From assembly GCA_037976565.1 (NCBI GenBank), contig CP137672.1, positions 25,431,140 through 25,495,139 of the forward strand: a stretch of DNA of 64,000 nucleotides. The letters are read 5' to 3'. This DNA comes from Mesocentrotus franciscanus. Lineage: Eukaryota > Echinodermata > Echinoidea > Camarodonta > Strongylocentrotidae. The notes under the pieces are model-generated. The model ran no database searches. It worked only from the letters and a program-made list of their open reading frames with translations, and had not been told where the DNA came from. Positions 23,605-34,579 of the stretch are shown piece by piece (position 1 is the first letter of the stretch; each line of letters begins with the position of its first letter). A program made the position numbers and the translations under genes.

Positions 23605-24000
23605 TTAAAGGTAAAGACCAGTTTTGGAAATGCCCCTCTCTCAAAAAAATGAAATGGAAGCTCTCATTACCAATCATGTGAAAGAATATGTTTTGACTAA
23701 TACGTGATTATACAAATTTTGCCGGGAAACCGCCTACTAATTGATATATTTGGTAAATTAGTATATCTATTGGGACCAAATAGATATCACGCACGTGGTC
23801 GCGTAGTCCCATATACATCTTTCGGTGTACAGTGCTTGTAACGTTACCAAGACTGGGCCAAATTTCTTATCATTTTGATGATTCAAGAACCTTGCAGTAC
23901 ACACCAATACTTATATGCTAGATGATCAACCTTTCTGATCGATTCCACAACGTTTCTTTCACAATGCAATCGCATGACCAGAACTGGTCTTTATCTTTAA
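23605..24000 (-). mobile_element. TTAA-bounded MITE, family A, copy 3
   Basis: A 396-bp inverted counterpart of 1407-1809, with which it shares nearly its whole length, including GCCGGGAAACCGCCTACTAA and CACGCACGTGGTCGCG. It is bounded by TTAA at 23605-23608 and 23997-24000, with complementary ends TTAAAGGTAAAGACC and GGTCTTTATCTTTAA. No coding sequence. Confidence 0.88.
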
Positions 24001-25670
24001 TGTCCTTTTATTGGTGTACGTGAAATGAAATATATAAAGAAGGAGATGGTCATGCATTAATGTCAATTTATGAAATCAAATGTTTGTATTGTATATTTGT
24101 ACATTCGTCTGTGTATACATGTGATGTTTATATATTGAGATTTTGTTGAACATATGTTACTGATTCGTGAAACATATGCCATTGGAGTATCAGTGTAAAT
24201 ACAGTATTATGTACCAGTAGTATGCAATCTGCAAAGAAGTAATGAGAACTGCAAGGTTTCATTACTGTTTAAAAAGGGTGATTATATTAAACAATGTTCA
24301 GAATAATATTCTGTTATATGTATGAGTAGATGCAGCATCATCATTATTTTGTTGTGAATAAATTAACATATTGCTTTTTAAAATTTTTATTATGCTTGTG
24401 TAAAATTGAATCTGTCCAGCTTTAAAACCTTTTCAAGGAGGGCAAACCGAAACCAAAAACAAAGCTGAAAAAATGAACAAAAAATAAAAAGAAAACCAAC
24501 CAACCAACTAAACTAACAACCAAACAAACAAACATGAAATGAAATTGCACCTTTGTGTTTAATAAGTGTGGTCAAATCCTGCATAGGTCCAACTGTGTAT
24601 TATGTCCGATTCCTGCAAGTAATTTATGGATTCCCTGAAGCCATTCATTTGTCAAGAAAAAAATAATTGTGCTAGATACTAGTTGCCATGGCAATCAGAT
24701 TAATCACAGACAAGAAAATATATGTTTGTTATGTAATGAAGATGATTATGATAGTTGGGTTGACACTGGGAATAAAAGCCCACTAGTGATTGAAAAGGCT
24801 TCCCTATATACACTAATGTAAAGAATAACTGACCATAATGTTCTTTATTTTTGTTATTCTCTTTTCTTAATTTCTTTCTTTATTTATTTGTCCATTGCAC
24901 ATTTGACATGGCTTTTTATTTTGCTAACTTATGAATAAAAGAATTATAATTGACAGATAAGGAAATAAACATTGATACTTCCAAACATTGATACACTTTG
25001 TTCAAAATAAGATAATATACATTATTGATTTTCATTTGGTTATGGCTCGTTTCATACCCCTGAACTATCTTATGTTAGTTAGATACCCTGATATTAATAA
25101 TAACAAACACTATTAGGCCATATGAATTTTATTTCTATATATCTATTTCATATTGTAAACATTTTATTATTAATCCATGGACTACTGCATTGTATATTGT
25201 TGTGCAAATAAATACAAATTGATCTAAATCAATTGGAATAACTGCCTTTGTTTTACTGAAAAAATTTAATAATTATCTATATTTGAATGTAATAACATTT
25301 TGATAACCTTATCTTATAATGCAACCATTAAAGCTTCCAAACTATGTTATTTATATAGTGCTCTTTATTTAAGATTTCATGAATGTGATGAGGACACCTT
25401 CTTTTTTTTATCTGAGAAAAATACATGAAATATTAGTAACAGCACTTGAAGTTGAGAGTTTAAATGAGATATTAATTCAGTAAAAAAAAAAAGGTATGTA
25501 AAGAGAATTAGTTTTGGAAACATTGCAGAACATGAGTGAACCATTGACAATGATAAGTGGGATAGATGGGAGGTATTAGTAAACACGAATGAATCACATT
25601 GATAAACCTTTGGAAAGGGTAGGTATAAAGGAGATACAAATGAAGACAACTGGGCTATTTATCAAAGCCG
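24001..25670. other. Non-coding, AT-rich
   Basis: A short AACC/AAAC repeat lies at 24495-24532. No gene is supported. Confidence 0.45.
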
Positions 25671-25930
25671 TACATCATCATCGAGCTCTGTAATGGACAG
25701 CAAGAGACAAGGTAGATAAGGTTTCAACTCCTCTGCTGATGCGTATCTATCTAATTTGATGAAATTGTTTCATTTGGAAGGGGACACGTCGTCGATCGGG
25801 TGGAGTCCAGGACTCCGAGCTGTTGACGCGATTCCATGCAGTGGAAGTTACTGAGATGGAGGGTGATATGCCGAGGGTTTGGTTGGTCTTTGTTCTGGTG
25901 GAATGTTATAGATTGACAGATAGAAAGACA
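25671..25930. other. GC-richer, repeat-free island
   Basis: Stands out from AT-rich DNA on the left and GA repeats on the right. It contains a 15-bp palindrome GGAGTCCAGGACTCC (25802-25816). A conserved non-coding element is possible but unproven. Confidence 0.25.
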
Positions 25931-25944
25931 GGGCATCCCTGGAG

Positions 25945-25945
25945 A

Positions 25946-25983
<38 letters not shown>

Positions 25984-26312
25984 GAGAGGAAAGAAGAGAA
26001 AAGTAGCAAGGGAGAGAGAGAGAGAGAGAGAATGAGAAAGAGAGATAAAGAGAGAGAACAGGCGAGAGAGACTGACTGACCAGAGAGATAAGAAAGACAG
26101 ACAAACAGACAGACAGTAAAGACAGAGTGGAGAAAACGGAGAGAGAGAGAGAGAGAGAGAAAGAGTGATAGAGGATGAGAGCAAGGAGAGATGGAGAGTT
26201 AAAAGAGAAAGAAACCAGAGATTAAAAGAGTAGAAAAGGAGGAACAGTGGAGAGATTGAGATAGTGAGACAGAGAACAAGAGAGAGAGAGAGGGGGGAAA
26301 GAGAGAGAGAGA

Positions 26313-26357
<45 letters not shown>

Positions 26358-26395
26358 TGAGAGAGGGAAAGAGAAAGAGAATGGATTGGAGAATT
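25945..26395. repeat. GA-rich microsatellite block
   Basis: Several (GA)n runs (about 25949-25978, 26012-26030, 26139-26165 and 26279-26372) linked by GACAGA and AAGAGAG words, polypurine over about 450 bp. Confidence 0.9.
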
Positions 26396-26935
26396 GATGG
26401 GTAAAAGGTAATGCAGGAGAGAAACAGAAGATAGACAGAAGGGAAATGAAAATTCAAGATGCAGAAGTTGGGATTAATGTGACTAAAATGAATTAAAAGA
26501 ATTAGGAAAAATTGAACAAGATATGCTGAGATGATTTTTATACATTTAATAGGAAATTAATTATGGAAATGATTAATCATAGAAATAGAGGTTATAAGAG
26601 AGATAGGAGAGTCAGAGTTAGAGATCTCACTGAAATATGTCTACCAGGACCCAGAAGGGTGTTAACTCCCTTTTGACTTCAAACAGACCAAGTAACACAA
26701 AACAGTGATTCAAGAGAAAAGAGTGAATATGTGGAAAAATAGTAAATGAAAATGAAATTAGATAATACGGCATGAACAAAATTCTATGGTAGAATAAGAA
26801 TAGATACCAAGTCATTAAAAAATGGCTGAGAAATCCCCCTTCAAATACAGATTAATTTTGTTTCAATATCTGTATGATAATCATTTTAACTATTTGACTT
26901 TGGCACAAAGGAACTTTTTTACAGAAATTGTCATT
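26396..26935. other. Non-coding
   Basis: Apart from a hairpin-family copy at 26645-26690, no feature is supported. Confidence 0.45.
26645..26690. repeat. Hairpin-family element, compact
   Basis: CAGGACCCAGAAGGGTGTTAA directly followed by CTCCCTTTTGACTTCAAACAGA. The two arms are close together with almost no loop. Confidence 0.6.
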
Positions 26936-26937
26936 GA

Positions 26938-27122
26938 CGTAGATCATCATCATTTACATCATCATGATCATGATCATCATGATCATCATCAACATCATCA
27001 TCATAAACATCATAAACATCATCATCTTCATAATCTTAATCATCATCCCCCTCCTCCTCCTTCTCATCCTCCCCTCCTATTAATCCTCTCCCTCTCCCCC
27101 TCTTCTTCCTCCTTCTCCTCAT
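26938..27122 (+). repeat. (ATC)n followed by (CTC)n trinucleotide repeat
   Basis: Imperfect CAT/ATC triplets (26943-27045) pass into CTC/TCC triplets (27048-27122). The open frame across it reads as poly-His then Pro/Ser and is a by-product of the repeat. Confidence 0.9.
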
Positions 27123-27585
27123 GATCCATTATACTTTGATTACACTATCATTATGCTGACATTATCATTTGCATATTATTCAAAGCAATTCACATTTACA
27201 TTAACTAACATTAACCCATTATTTCAACAGATTTGCAGTCAAATTATCAAAGATTTTCAATGTCTTTGAGGATTGTTATTTTTTATTTCTATAAGATATC
27301 ATCTGAAATTGGCTCATAAGCAAACAAATGCAAGCAATAATACAGGAAACAAAGGCTATCCCAGACACAGTTGATGTATGTTGCAATTTTTTGAAATTTA
27401 TTCAAAATAATATCACATGTTTGGTGAATTAACATCAATAAGTTACAAACAATTTCATATTCATTTGAATTCATCTTTTTTTGTTGAATAATATATATAG
27501 TGGCAATTTGTGAAGAACAATAATAACATCAGCTGAATATAAAAAGATCTATTTTATATTTTGTATGCAAAGAGGCAGAGGAGTA
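27123..27585. other. Non-coding, AT-rich
   Basis: Nothing supported. Confidence 0.45.
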
Positions 27586-28115
27586 AAGGGGAAGTCCACC
27601 CTGATATAAAGTTGATTTTAATAGAAGCAGAAAAATAAGAGGAAAAGGTCAGTGAAAGTCCGAGCAAAATCTGATAAAAAATAAGAAAGTACTGAATATT
27701 TGAAGTTGCGATCAGTCAAACTCAAATCGACAACTCTGTGACGTATCTTGCGAGGTTCTCTCCTATTTGCTCTGTGCACAAAAATAAAATCAGAAATTTC
27801 TATTTTTCCTAAAGAAAATGTTTGATCATACATCCACCCTAATTATAATTATTGCAAATATATTTCTATATGACCCCTGTATGAAACAAATCTGTTCCGT
27901 CATCAGGAAGTAAGAAAATGAAAGTTCATGAAATTTCTGTACAGAGCATATTGGATACCTCACAGTGTTGCCAATTTATGTTTCACTGATGACAACTTCA
28001 AAAATTCATAACTTTCCTACTTGTAATCGGACATTTCTCAAACTTTCACTTATTTATTCTCTTGTTTTTTCTGCTTTAATAAATAGCAGCTAATTATCAA
28101 GGTGGACTTCCCCTT
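27586..28115. mobile_element. Long-TIR fold-back element, 530 bp
   Basis: The left end AAGGGGAAGTCCACC (27586-27600) is the exact complement of GGTGGACTTCCCCTT (28101-28115). Complementarity continues with gaps for roughly 100 bp: AGCAGAAAAA, AAGAG, GTGAAAGT and GTCCGA recur in order on the opposite strand of the right end. There is no coding capacity. A target duplication is not obvious. Confidence 0.85.
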
Positions 28116-28317
28116 CAAGTCTGTGTAAAATGGTATGGATGAACACCCTTCTGTCTCTCTATGGACAATTAGCAAGTTTACAAATACAGTAGATCAAAAG
28201 ACAGGTTACTATCAAAATCATAAATGACTATACACCGTGTCATAAAAGAAGTATGCTTGATTTAAGTGACTGCATCAAGTCATATATGGGGAAGTGCATT
28301 TGAAATAATTAGGGGCA
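28116..28317. other. Non-coding with hairpin-family half copy
   Basis: ACACCCTTCTGTCTCTCTATGG near 28143-28170 is a right-arm fragment. Confidence 0.4.
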
Positions 28318-28462
28318 AGAGAGAGAGAAAACATAACATTTGGAGGGAGAGAGAGAGAGAACATAACTTTTGGAGAGAGAGAAGAGAAGAGAAGAGAGGA
28401 AGAGATGGACAGAAAGAGCAGACAGAGCAAGGGGAGAGGAGGGAGAAAGAGAGAGAAAGGGT
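28318..28462. repeat. GA-rich microsatellite block
   Basis: Polypurine, with two similar units ACATAAC(A/T)TTTGGA followed by GA runs. Confidence 0.9.
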
Positions 28463-28718
28463 ATTCATTCATATAGCTAAGTAATATGAGCAAGTGCAAG
28501 GGATTTTATCCAACAAATATCTCCTTATGTGATTCAAAGGCCACATTATGAAACAAGAACTTATATATAAGAAACAGATTCTCTTAAAGTTGCAGGTTAT
28601 ATTGATGAACTGTAGCAAATATACTGAACAGTAATCACAGTCCTTTTCAAGATTAAAAAATATACGTATGAACGGCAGTGTTCCTCGTTAGAAGACTTAG
28701 AAATGTTTTTACAATGAG

Positions 28719-28754
28719 ATATGTTACATCATATGTTACATCATATGTTACATC
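28719..28754 (+). repeat. Three perfect 12-bp tandem units
   Basis: ATATGTTACATC repeated exactly three times, followed by ATATCT. Confidence 0.95.
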
Positions 28755-30630
28755 ATATCTTCAGAATGCAGGAAAAGTTTTGCAGATACTTTTAAAATAG
28801 AACTGAATACGATAACCATCCGCAAAGCCCACCAAATCACAGATCCGTCATTATTTGTGATAACTTTTTCTTCACTTTTCTACTCTTACCACTGTCAAAG
28901 TACAAGATGGAAATACATAATGGAGAGACATAGCGTGTGTAGAGATTCAGGGCATTGCTTGAGAAGAAAAAAAAGAGGGAAAAAAGCAGTATTGAATTTC
29001 ATTCTGAAGTTTGGTGGTGATCTTTTAGACAGCTGTTCGATCGCGAACACCATGTGGCAGAGTCGCAGCGCAGCCCCTGGTAAACTCATCCCAGCTCAGT
29101 TACGCTCTCTCGTTTAATCAAAATCTTAGCCAAGCTTAATGGGAACACCAGCTCCAAGAAAGCATGACTGAATCATATTAAATAACTGCCAATTTTTGGG
29201 AAATCATTTTCGATTCTGCGACCCCTTAAAGAGACAAGGTGGAAAGAAAGTAGCAATAACAAAAAACGCTCTAGATTTATAATTTGTGGATTCTGAACAT
29301 AGCAGCCAGTTTCTCAACATCTTGCCATTATTTTTTAAAGAAAAATCATAATAGAAATAGACTATTTGATCTTTGTGAAACAACTAAAAACAAATAATTA
29401 ATTTTGCAATTTCATATCATTGATATAGTGAATCTTCATGTTAAGTGCCATTTAATAATGCAATTGTTTGACATAATGTATTTCCATTTGCATGTATCAT
29501 ACCATTTTGCAATACCATACAAGTTATTTTTTCAACGTGCACATCTACATTTTGATTGCTGATCCTGTAATTTACCATTTTTTCACAATATATCACATTC
29601 ATTGCAAATATATACAATTGCATCAATACTTTATATCTTTTTTGTAAACAAAAAAATGTACACCTGAATATAATCCCTTTTTAAAATTCACGCCCTCAAG
29701 ACTTCACTCGGTCTCTCTGATGTTGTGACACCGAGATCTGCCAACCATGCGGTTGTCGGGTATTGCGCCTGCTTTTTTGGGCACAATGCCTTTAATATGT
29801 GATGAGCAAAATTAATTTTTCATGACAAATAATGCAGATGTTGACATAATCTAATAAATTAAGCAGAAGCTTTGACATATATTGCACTCAATGACAACAA
29901 CAAGGCATTTGATGCTCCCTTCGTAAGTCTTCAACGATCATAATTGTCCACTGCCCGAGCCTGGGCTCCCCATTAGATAATTATTTTATTACAGTGGATA
30001 GGAAATAAGTTGTAAAATTCAATGGACTAATTGCCTATAAATTGAATTAGAAAAAGGTATGTGTGATGGGTTTATTACTGCCATAAATTGCATGACCATA
30101 TTGTGATCTTCAGAGTAATATTAAAGCTGTACATATTGTGTTTTTGATGGAAAATATGTCACAAAATAAGATGTACATTGATACAATGGTAACAGCAGTT
30201 TTTTATGGTGCAAATGATAATTGAGAGAAAGAGAAAAATGACAGATGACAAAATTTGTTGATTTTTTTGAAAATTTGATGTTGTAAACAGTTTATTTGTG
30301 TAAAGGGTAATTTAAAAAGAAAATCCAAATAAAAATTTATGGGGAAAGAAATGGCAAAAATGGAGGAAGGTAAATGTCTTTGTCGGTACTTCAGAATTTG
30401 TAACATTTGGCCCGGTTTGTTTTAGATATGCATATGCATTGATATCTTGAATAGACAAAAAAGGTTGTTCTTCATTACTGTATTCAATATTGGATCGAAC
30501 TTTGTCTCTTTCCTCTCTTTGAAGTTATAAGGTCCATTTTACAAAAAATTGGAACATAAGAATTTGGGTCGTAAAAAGAAATGATGAATGAAAACGAAAT
30601 GTTTGGGGTCAGGGGTCAGGAGTCAGGAGA

Positions 30631-30685
30631 AGCAGAAGGGCATGTTAAGAGAATCGAGTGAAGGCCCTTTTAGCTCTCAACAAAT
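30631..30685. repeat. Hairpin-family element
   Basis: AGCAGAAGGGCATGTTAA and GAAGGCCCTTTTAGCTCTC arms around a short GAGAATCGAGT loop. Confidence 0.6.
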
Positions 30686-31740
30686 TCTTTCAAAATTTCT
30701 GCCATTTTTGTGACTATGAACAGGAGCATAAGAAATGTAAACAATTTGGACATAAACAAAGTTATAATAATCAATCGTTCTGATAGTATGAGATAATTAT
30801 ATATCGATCTACTTGGTTTGATTGGCTGCGATCCGTGCTACATCTTGTGGAATGTTGTAACATGAATTTATTATGGACTTCACTTGTACATATTCAAGAG
30901 GCACATAATGATAAATCGTAATGATATCATTTACAACTTATTCCGCCCGTCACTAAGGCTGAATTATTGACAAAACATGAGTTGGTAATTAACATTAACA
31001 AACTTGCAAAATTCTGCTTATTTATACTTGTGAACTTAATAATAATATTTGACACTTTCCAATTAAATTAGAGAACACATAAATTGAGCCTGCTCATTGA
31101 TTAACAAGAAGGTAGCAAATTGCAACTCTTTCTTTCACATAAATGTAATAATTAATACACAACATATTTCAAATGTAAAACAAAATCACATGTACAAAAA
31201 TTGATCCGTCTGCATTTCATCAAAAATAAGTGTTTGGATAGTATATTTACTTATGTACATAACATATTTAATATAAATGCTAAATCATTTTATACGTTTC
31301 TGCTTATTATGCAAGTGGTAGGTTTATAATGCTGTTATTCGGCTTATCTTTTTATTCAGTTTGTTTAATGCAGCTATGTATTAGGCTTCACGCTTTTGAC
31401 CATAAGGTATATCATAGCATAACTGAAGAGACATTACACTGTTCCTCTTGCATGTTGATGAAAAACAACTACCGGTAACAAAGATAAATTTTCACCAGAT
31501 TTTCTTGTTTTTTTTAAATTATATACCAAATATTTTATTGCCGTGATATGCTTGTTTATCTCAAAAATTCACATCGTAGTTTTATTACTCTCGTCTGTCA
31601 TCATTTTAGGCAAATTTCTTTCAGGTTTTTCTGTAACATTACAGGTGATTTCTTGGAACTGAAAATATATGCACTTGTATGCTCAATGCAATTTACCATT
31701 CTTTAAGTTATAAAAATTTGTTATTTTTTTTAGAATTGGT

Positions 31741-32224
31741 AATTTCTCTTACAATTCATCTAATGGTGGACTATTCTGTTGCAATGCTAACGTGCATCTC
31801 CGCACCCGCCTTGTAAAAATAAGAAGCAAATCAAAGCAACGATTGCTTTTAGTCCGCAATGAGGATGATGACGCTGCATGGTCTTTGAGTCGGACTGGTG
31901 TTTTTATTAGAGCAGTTAAGGTGTTAGAATCCCCATTCTGTTTATGCATCATTCAACAGAGAGGCATTAGACGGGACTGCAACACTTTAGCACAGCAAAG
32001 TACATCCACATGAACTGGTTTGCACTTCAAATATATGACCATCAGTTGAAGAAGCTTTAAGATGTATTATAGTCTCTGATTTATCAACAGGGTTTTCAAA
32101 AGGAATTTCCCGTATAGAGTTCGTGATATCATTGAATTACAATATTTGGGGTCAGAGCCTAGTCGTATTCTTATGCGAGATATTTGGATCTATAGCTTGT
32201 AAAAAGTCTTAATTTGCCCCAAGG
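31741..32224 (-). other. Probable 3' untranslated region of the Ig gene
   Basis: Lies directly downstream of the Ig gene stop codon on the minus strand. It is less AT-rich than the desert beyond, and carries a canonical AATAAA on the minus strand at 31908-31903, about 317 nt after the stop. Short frames here on both strands have no recognisable content. The end of the transcript is inferred from that signal only. Confidence 0.35.
31903..31908 (-). terminator. Candidate polyadenylation signal
   Basis: AATAAA on the minus strand, about 317 nt after the Ig gene stop. It is the nearest exact match downstream of the gene that I noticed. Confidence 0.3.
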
Positions 32225-33730
32225 CTATATTTGCATCGTGTATGTGCCATCGTCCCAGTCTTGTCCTATTTCTTGGTAAGGAGGGTCCTCCTCTTCAACA
32301 TGGGGCACTTGTACACTTACGTTTCTTTGCCACACTGGGCGATGAGTCCTCTGCCACGTGTTGAGTTCTCTTAAATGATCCTTAGGCTCAAAATATATAC
32401 TTGTTTGGTCCCAAATGGGCCTTTCATTTGGACCGTAGTTAGGCCCAAAGGTGGATCCATAGACACTGTTGTCGTAGGAGCCTTTGTGCTGGACAGGGAA
32501 GCACCTGCAGAGATAGCCAAGGGTTATAACAAGCACTATGAGAATTAACAGACCAATGATTCCGATGATGATTGCAAGGATTTCAGGGCTCAAGGGCACT
32601 GTTTCTGAGGCGGAGCTGCCAACGTCTGGCTTGTATGGAGGAATATCTGTGGAGGTCTTTGGTCGAATGGTGACAACGGTGGAAACATTGCTCTTTGGAG
32701 TTGTGGTTTCTACAATAACAGGTTGAACGATCATCAACAAACTGGAAGAGAGACTTCCAATGGCATTACTTACATTGCACGTGATAAGGGTGCCATTGTC
32801 GATATCCCTTGGATTAATGATCATCTGCGTTTTGTCTTGAGAAAACTTGACGCGCTCTGCAGGAATTTCAGGTGATCTCTTCCAAACGTAATGACTGGGT
32901 CCTGGATTCGCATCAGCAATACATTCGAATACAAACTCCTCGTCGGCATGGACAGCATCATTTATTTTGTCGAGGCTGACCCGTGGTTTATACAACACAT
33001 TCAGACCACCAAGGACACAATGCTCTGCATACGTATCATCGGCCTCGCTACTTGCGTGGCACTCGAATGAGGCTCCATTCAAACTTGCATCCGCTTGAAA
33101 CCTGTGTCGCAGGGTACGGTATCCAGTCGTAACAGTGTCGTCGATTTCAACTTGCGATATAAGAATTCCATTACGCGTCCATTTAAGGGTGACCGGTGGG
33201 TTAGCTCGCGCGGACTTACACAAGATCGTAACAAACTCACCTTCCGTGTAGTTCGGCTTTGTCAGGGGCTCACAGAGTGGAAATCTATTTCTGTCAGGAA
33301 GATGGTATATTTCCAGGCGGGCGCTACGGGACCTTAACACCTCCTGGGCGACCCCAGCACTAGAGATACTTTGGACTGCGCACTCGTAGCTGTGATCGTC
33401 TGATTTGGATACGGAGCGTATGTGCAGGTTGTATTGGCCAGAGTTGGTGTTGACCATGATAGAGTACCTTGAGGCATTGAGTTGGTGACCGACTATCGCC
33501 GTACCATTGCTGAGGAGGATTCCACCTCTGTACCAGAGCACCACGTGCTGTGCATTTAGGTTGCTGATGCTACAGTCCATGGTGGCAGCTCGCCCTTCCA
33601 GCACAGCAACAGGCCTTGGCTGCACCGTGAATTGAACCGTTTGGCACAGAGCTCCTAATGCAAGGTGTAACATTATCAATGCCTTGCTCACAAGCAAGAT
33701 ATTCAGGTTATTGCAGCTCATCGCTGCCAT
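32225..33730 (-). CDS. Three-Ig single-pass membrane adhesion protein, Kirrel/nephrin-like
   Basis: A 501-residue protein in one uninterrupted frame, predicted to act at the cell surface in cell-cell recognition. Residues 1-30 form a signal peptide with a hydrophobic core (about 10-28). Ig1 has C53, W66 and C117 in a D-x-x-Y-x-C motif. Ig2 has C171, W184 and C224, plus an extra cysteine pair, C153 and C238. Ig3 has C270, W283 and C318. Extracellular N-glycosylation sequons include N75, N85, N160, N312, N319 and N348. A Thr/Ser-rich stalk (341-380) precedes one membrane helix (384-407). The roughly 93-residue tail has six tyrosines, including YQEI at 485-488. The start has purine at -3 and G at +4, and an in-frame TAA 15 nt upstream rules out a longer unspliced N-terminus. 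Vertebrate Kirrel proteins have five Ig domains, so this is a shorter relative. Sea urchin KirrelL is a candidate identity, not proven. The absence of introns is unusual for such genes. Confidence 0.9.
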   Translation of the reverse strand: MAAMSCNNLNILLVSKALIMLHLALGALCQTVQFTVQPRPVAVLEGRAATMDCSISNLNAQHVVLWYRGGILLSNGTAIVGHQLNASRYSIMVNTNSGQYNLHIRSVSKSDDHSYECAVQSISSAGVAQEVLRSRSARLEIYHLPDRNRFPLCEPLTKPNYTEGEFVTILCKSARANPPVTLKWTRNGILISQVEIDDTVTTGYRTLRHRFQADASLNGASFECHASSEADDTYAEHCVLGGLNVLYKPRVSLDKINDAVHADEEFVFECIADANPGPSHYVWKRSPEIPAERVKFSQDKTQMIINPRDIDNGTLITCNVSNAIGSLSSSLLMIVQPVIVETTTPKSNVSTVVTIRPKTSTDIPPYKPDVGSSASETVPLSPEILAIIIGIIGLLILIVLVITLGYLCRCFPVQHKGSYDNSVYGSTFGPNYGPNERPIWDQTSIYFEPKDHLRELNTWQRTHRPVWQRNVSVQVPHVEEEDPPYQEIGQDWDDGTYTMQI

Positions 33731-34074
33731 TTCTGCTTCAGTTTATATAATCCAGGTAAGATAGTCGTCAAGATTACTAATATGCTTAAAGATGTTCTCT
33801 CACCTTTGCATATTTAAGAAAGTTATCACTTAATTGAACAGAAAAAGGAGTGTAAGTGATGTCTCAATTTTGTTTCAAATGGTTTCGAGTAGTTTGAAGA
33901 AACAAGTCACCAAATAAATTCCATGAAACAAGCTCATCACATGTTGCACAATTCCTATTTGAAACTCGCTTCAGTGTTCTATGTGAATTGCAAATAGATT
34001 AACATTCAGAGCTATCTCCCATTAGCTTTGATTCCTTGTTGTGAGCAGACCAACGACACTCAAGATCCTTTAGA
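33731..34074 (-). promoter_or_regulatory. 5' flank of the Ig gene
   Basis: Immediately upstream of the start on the minus strand is TATATAAAC (about 33741-33749). It resembles a TATA box but lies only about 12-20 nt before the first ATG, so it would place transcription start inside the first codons, near the alternative Met4. It may instead be chance. No strong splice acceptor precedes the ATG; the nearest AG lacks a pyrimidine tract. Confidence 0.25.
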
Positions 34075-34312
34075 CATCCACTTTCCTGGATATTGTTTGT
34101 AACAGTATCCTTCGTTAAACAAAACATACGCAACGATCCGCTGTGCCGTGTAGAATAAGGAAGTATTGTGAAGAGGTCAAGTGACAAAAATTCCAGGGAA
34201 GATGGAGGAAGATTAATATACCAAAACCGGCATATGAAGAAGAAATTGTTTTGTCAATCCTCACTTATTAACCAAAGTATTGAGTTCCTTCACGGCATAT
34301 GCCGGATGATTA
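34075..34312. promoter_or_regulatory. Candidate Ets-site cluster upstream of the Ig gene
   Basis: Within about 240 bp, 350-580 bp before the start codon, are Ets-like cores. These are TTCC at 34083-34086, AAGGAAGT at 34157-34164, GGAA at 34197-34200, GAGGAAGATTAAT at 34205-34217 (an Ets core beside a homeodomain-type ATTAAT) and CCGGAT at 34302-34307. Ets1 and Alx1 are the known direct activators of sea urchin kirrelL. Activity here is inference. Confidence 0.3.
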
Positions 34313-34559
34313 CGGTTATCTGAAACGCTGCGAGAAAAAAACAAAGCGAAAGTATGTGATATTAGTCATCCAGTCTCAAACATAATTAGCTGATAAACAA
34401 CGACAACAGTCTAGCGATGAAATGTTATTTACAAAAAGAGGTTGGCAGTCTAACAACATATATCGCAGGTTTGGTAGCTAACTGCAAGTCTTTTGATCGA
34501 ACAGTGCTAGCGAAGGCAACTAACCCTACATCCAGTTTTACCAAGCAGGACTGTACTGA
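34313..34559. other. Non-coding upstream sequence
   Basis: Holds CATAATTAGC near 34380. No gene is supported. Confidence 0.35.
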
Positions 34560-34579
34560 CATCAAAAGATATTACATAG

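Larger units (their letters stand above)
28463..31740. other. Non-coding, AT-rich desert
   Basis: Holds a 12-bp tandem repeat (28719-28754) and hairpin-family arms (30631-30685). Two GC-richer, repeat-free islands lie at about 29020-29150 and 29690-29960. TACCGGTA occurs at 31470-31477. No exon is supported. Confidence 0.4.

Noticed and set aside
25751..26457. Ser/Leu-rich frames of 117 and 183 codons
   Set aside because: They are readings of GA dinucleotide blocks on the opposite strand.
26822..27124. His-rich 100-codon frame
   Set aside because: Comes from the ATC/CTC trinucleotide repeat, with no flanking exon signals or domain.
33741..33749. TATA box for the Ig gene
   Set aside because: It lies too close to the start codon for normal spacing, so I kept it only as a weak note in the 5' flank entry.
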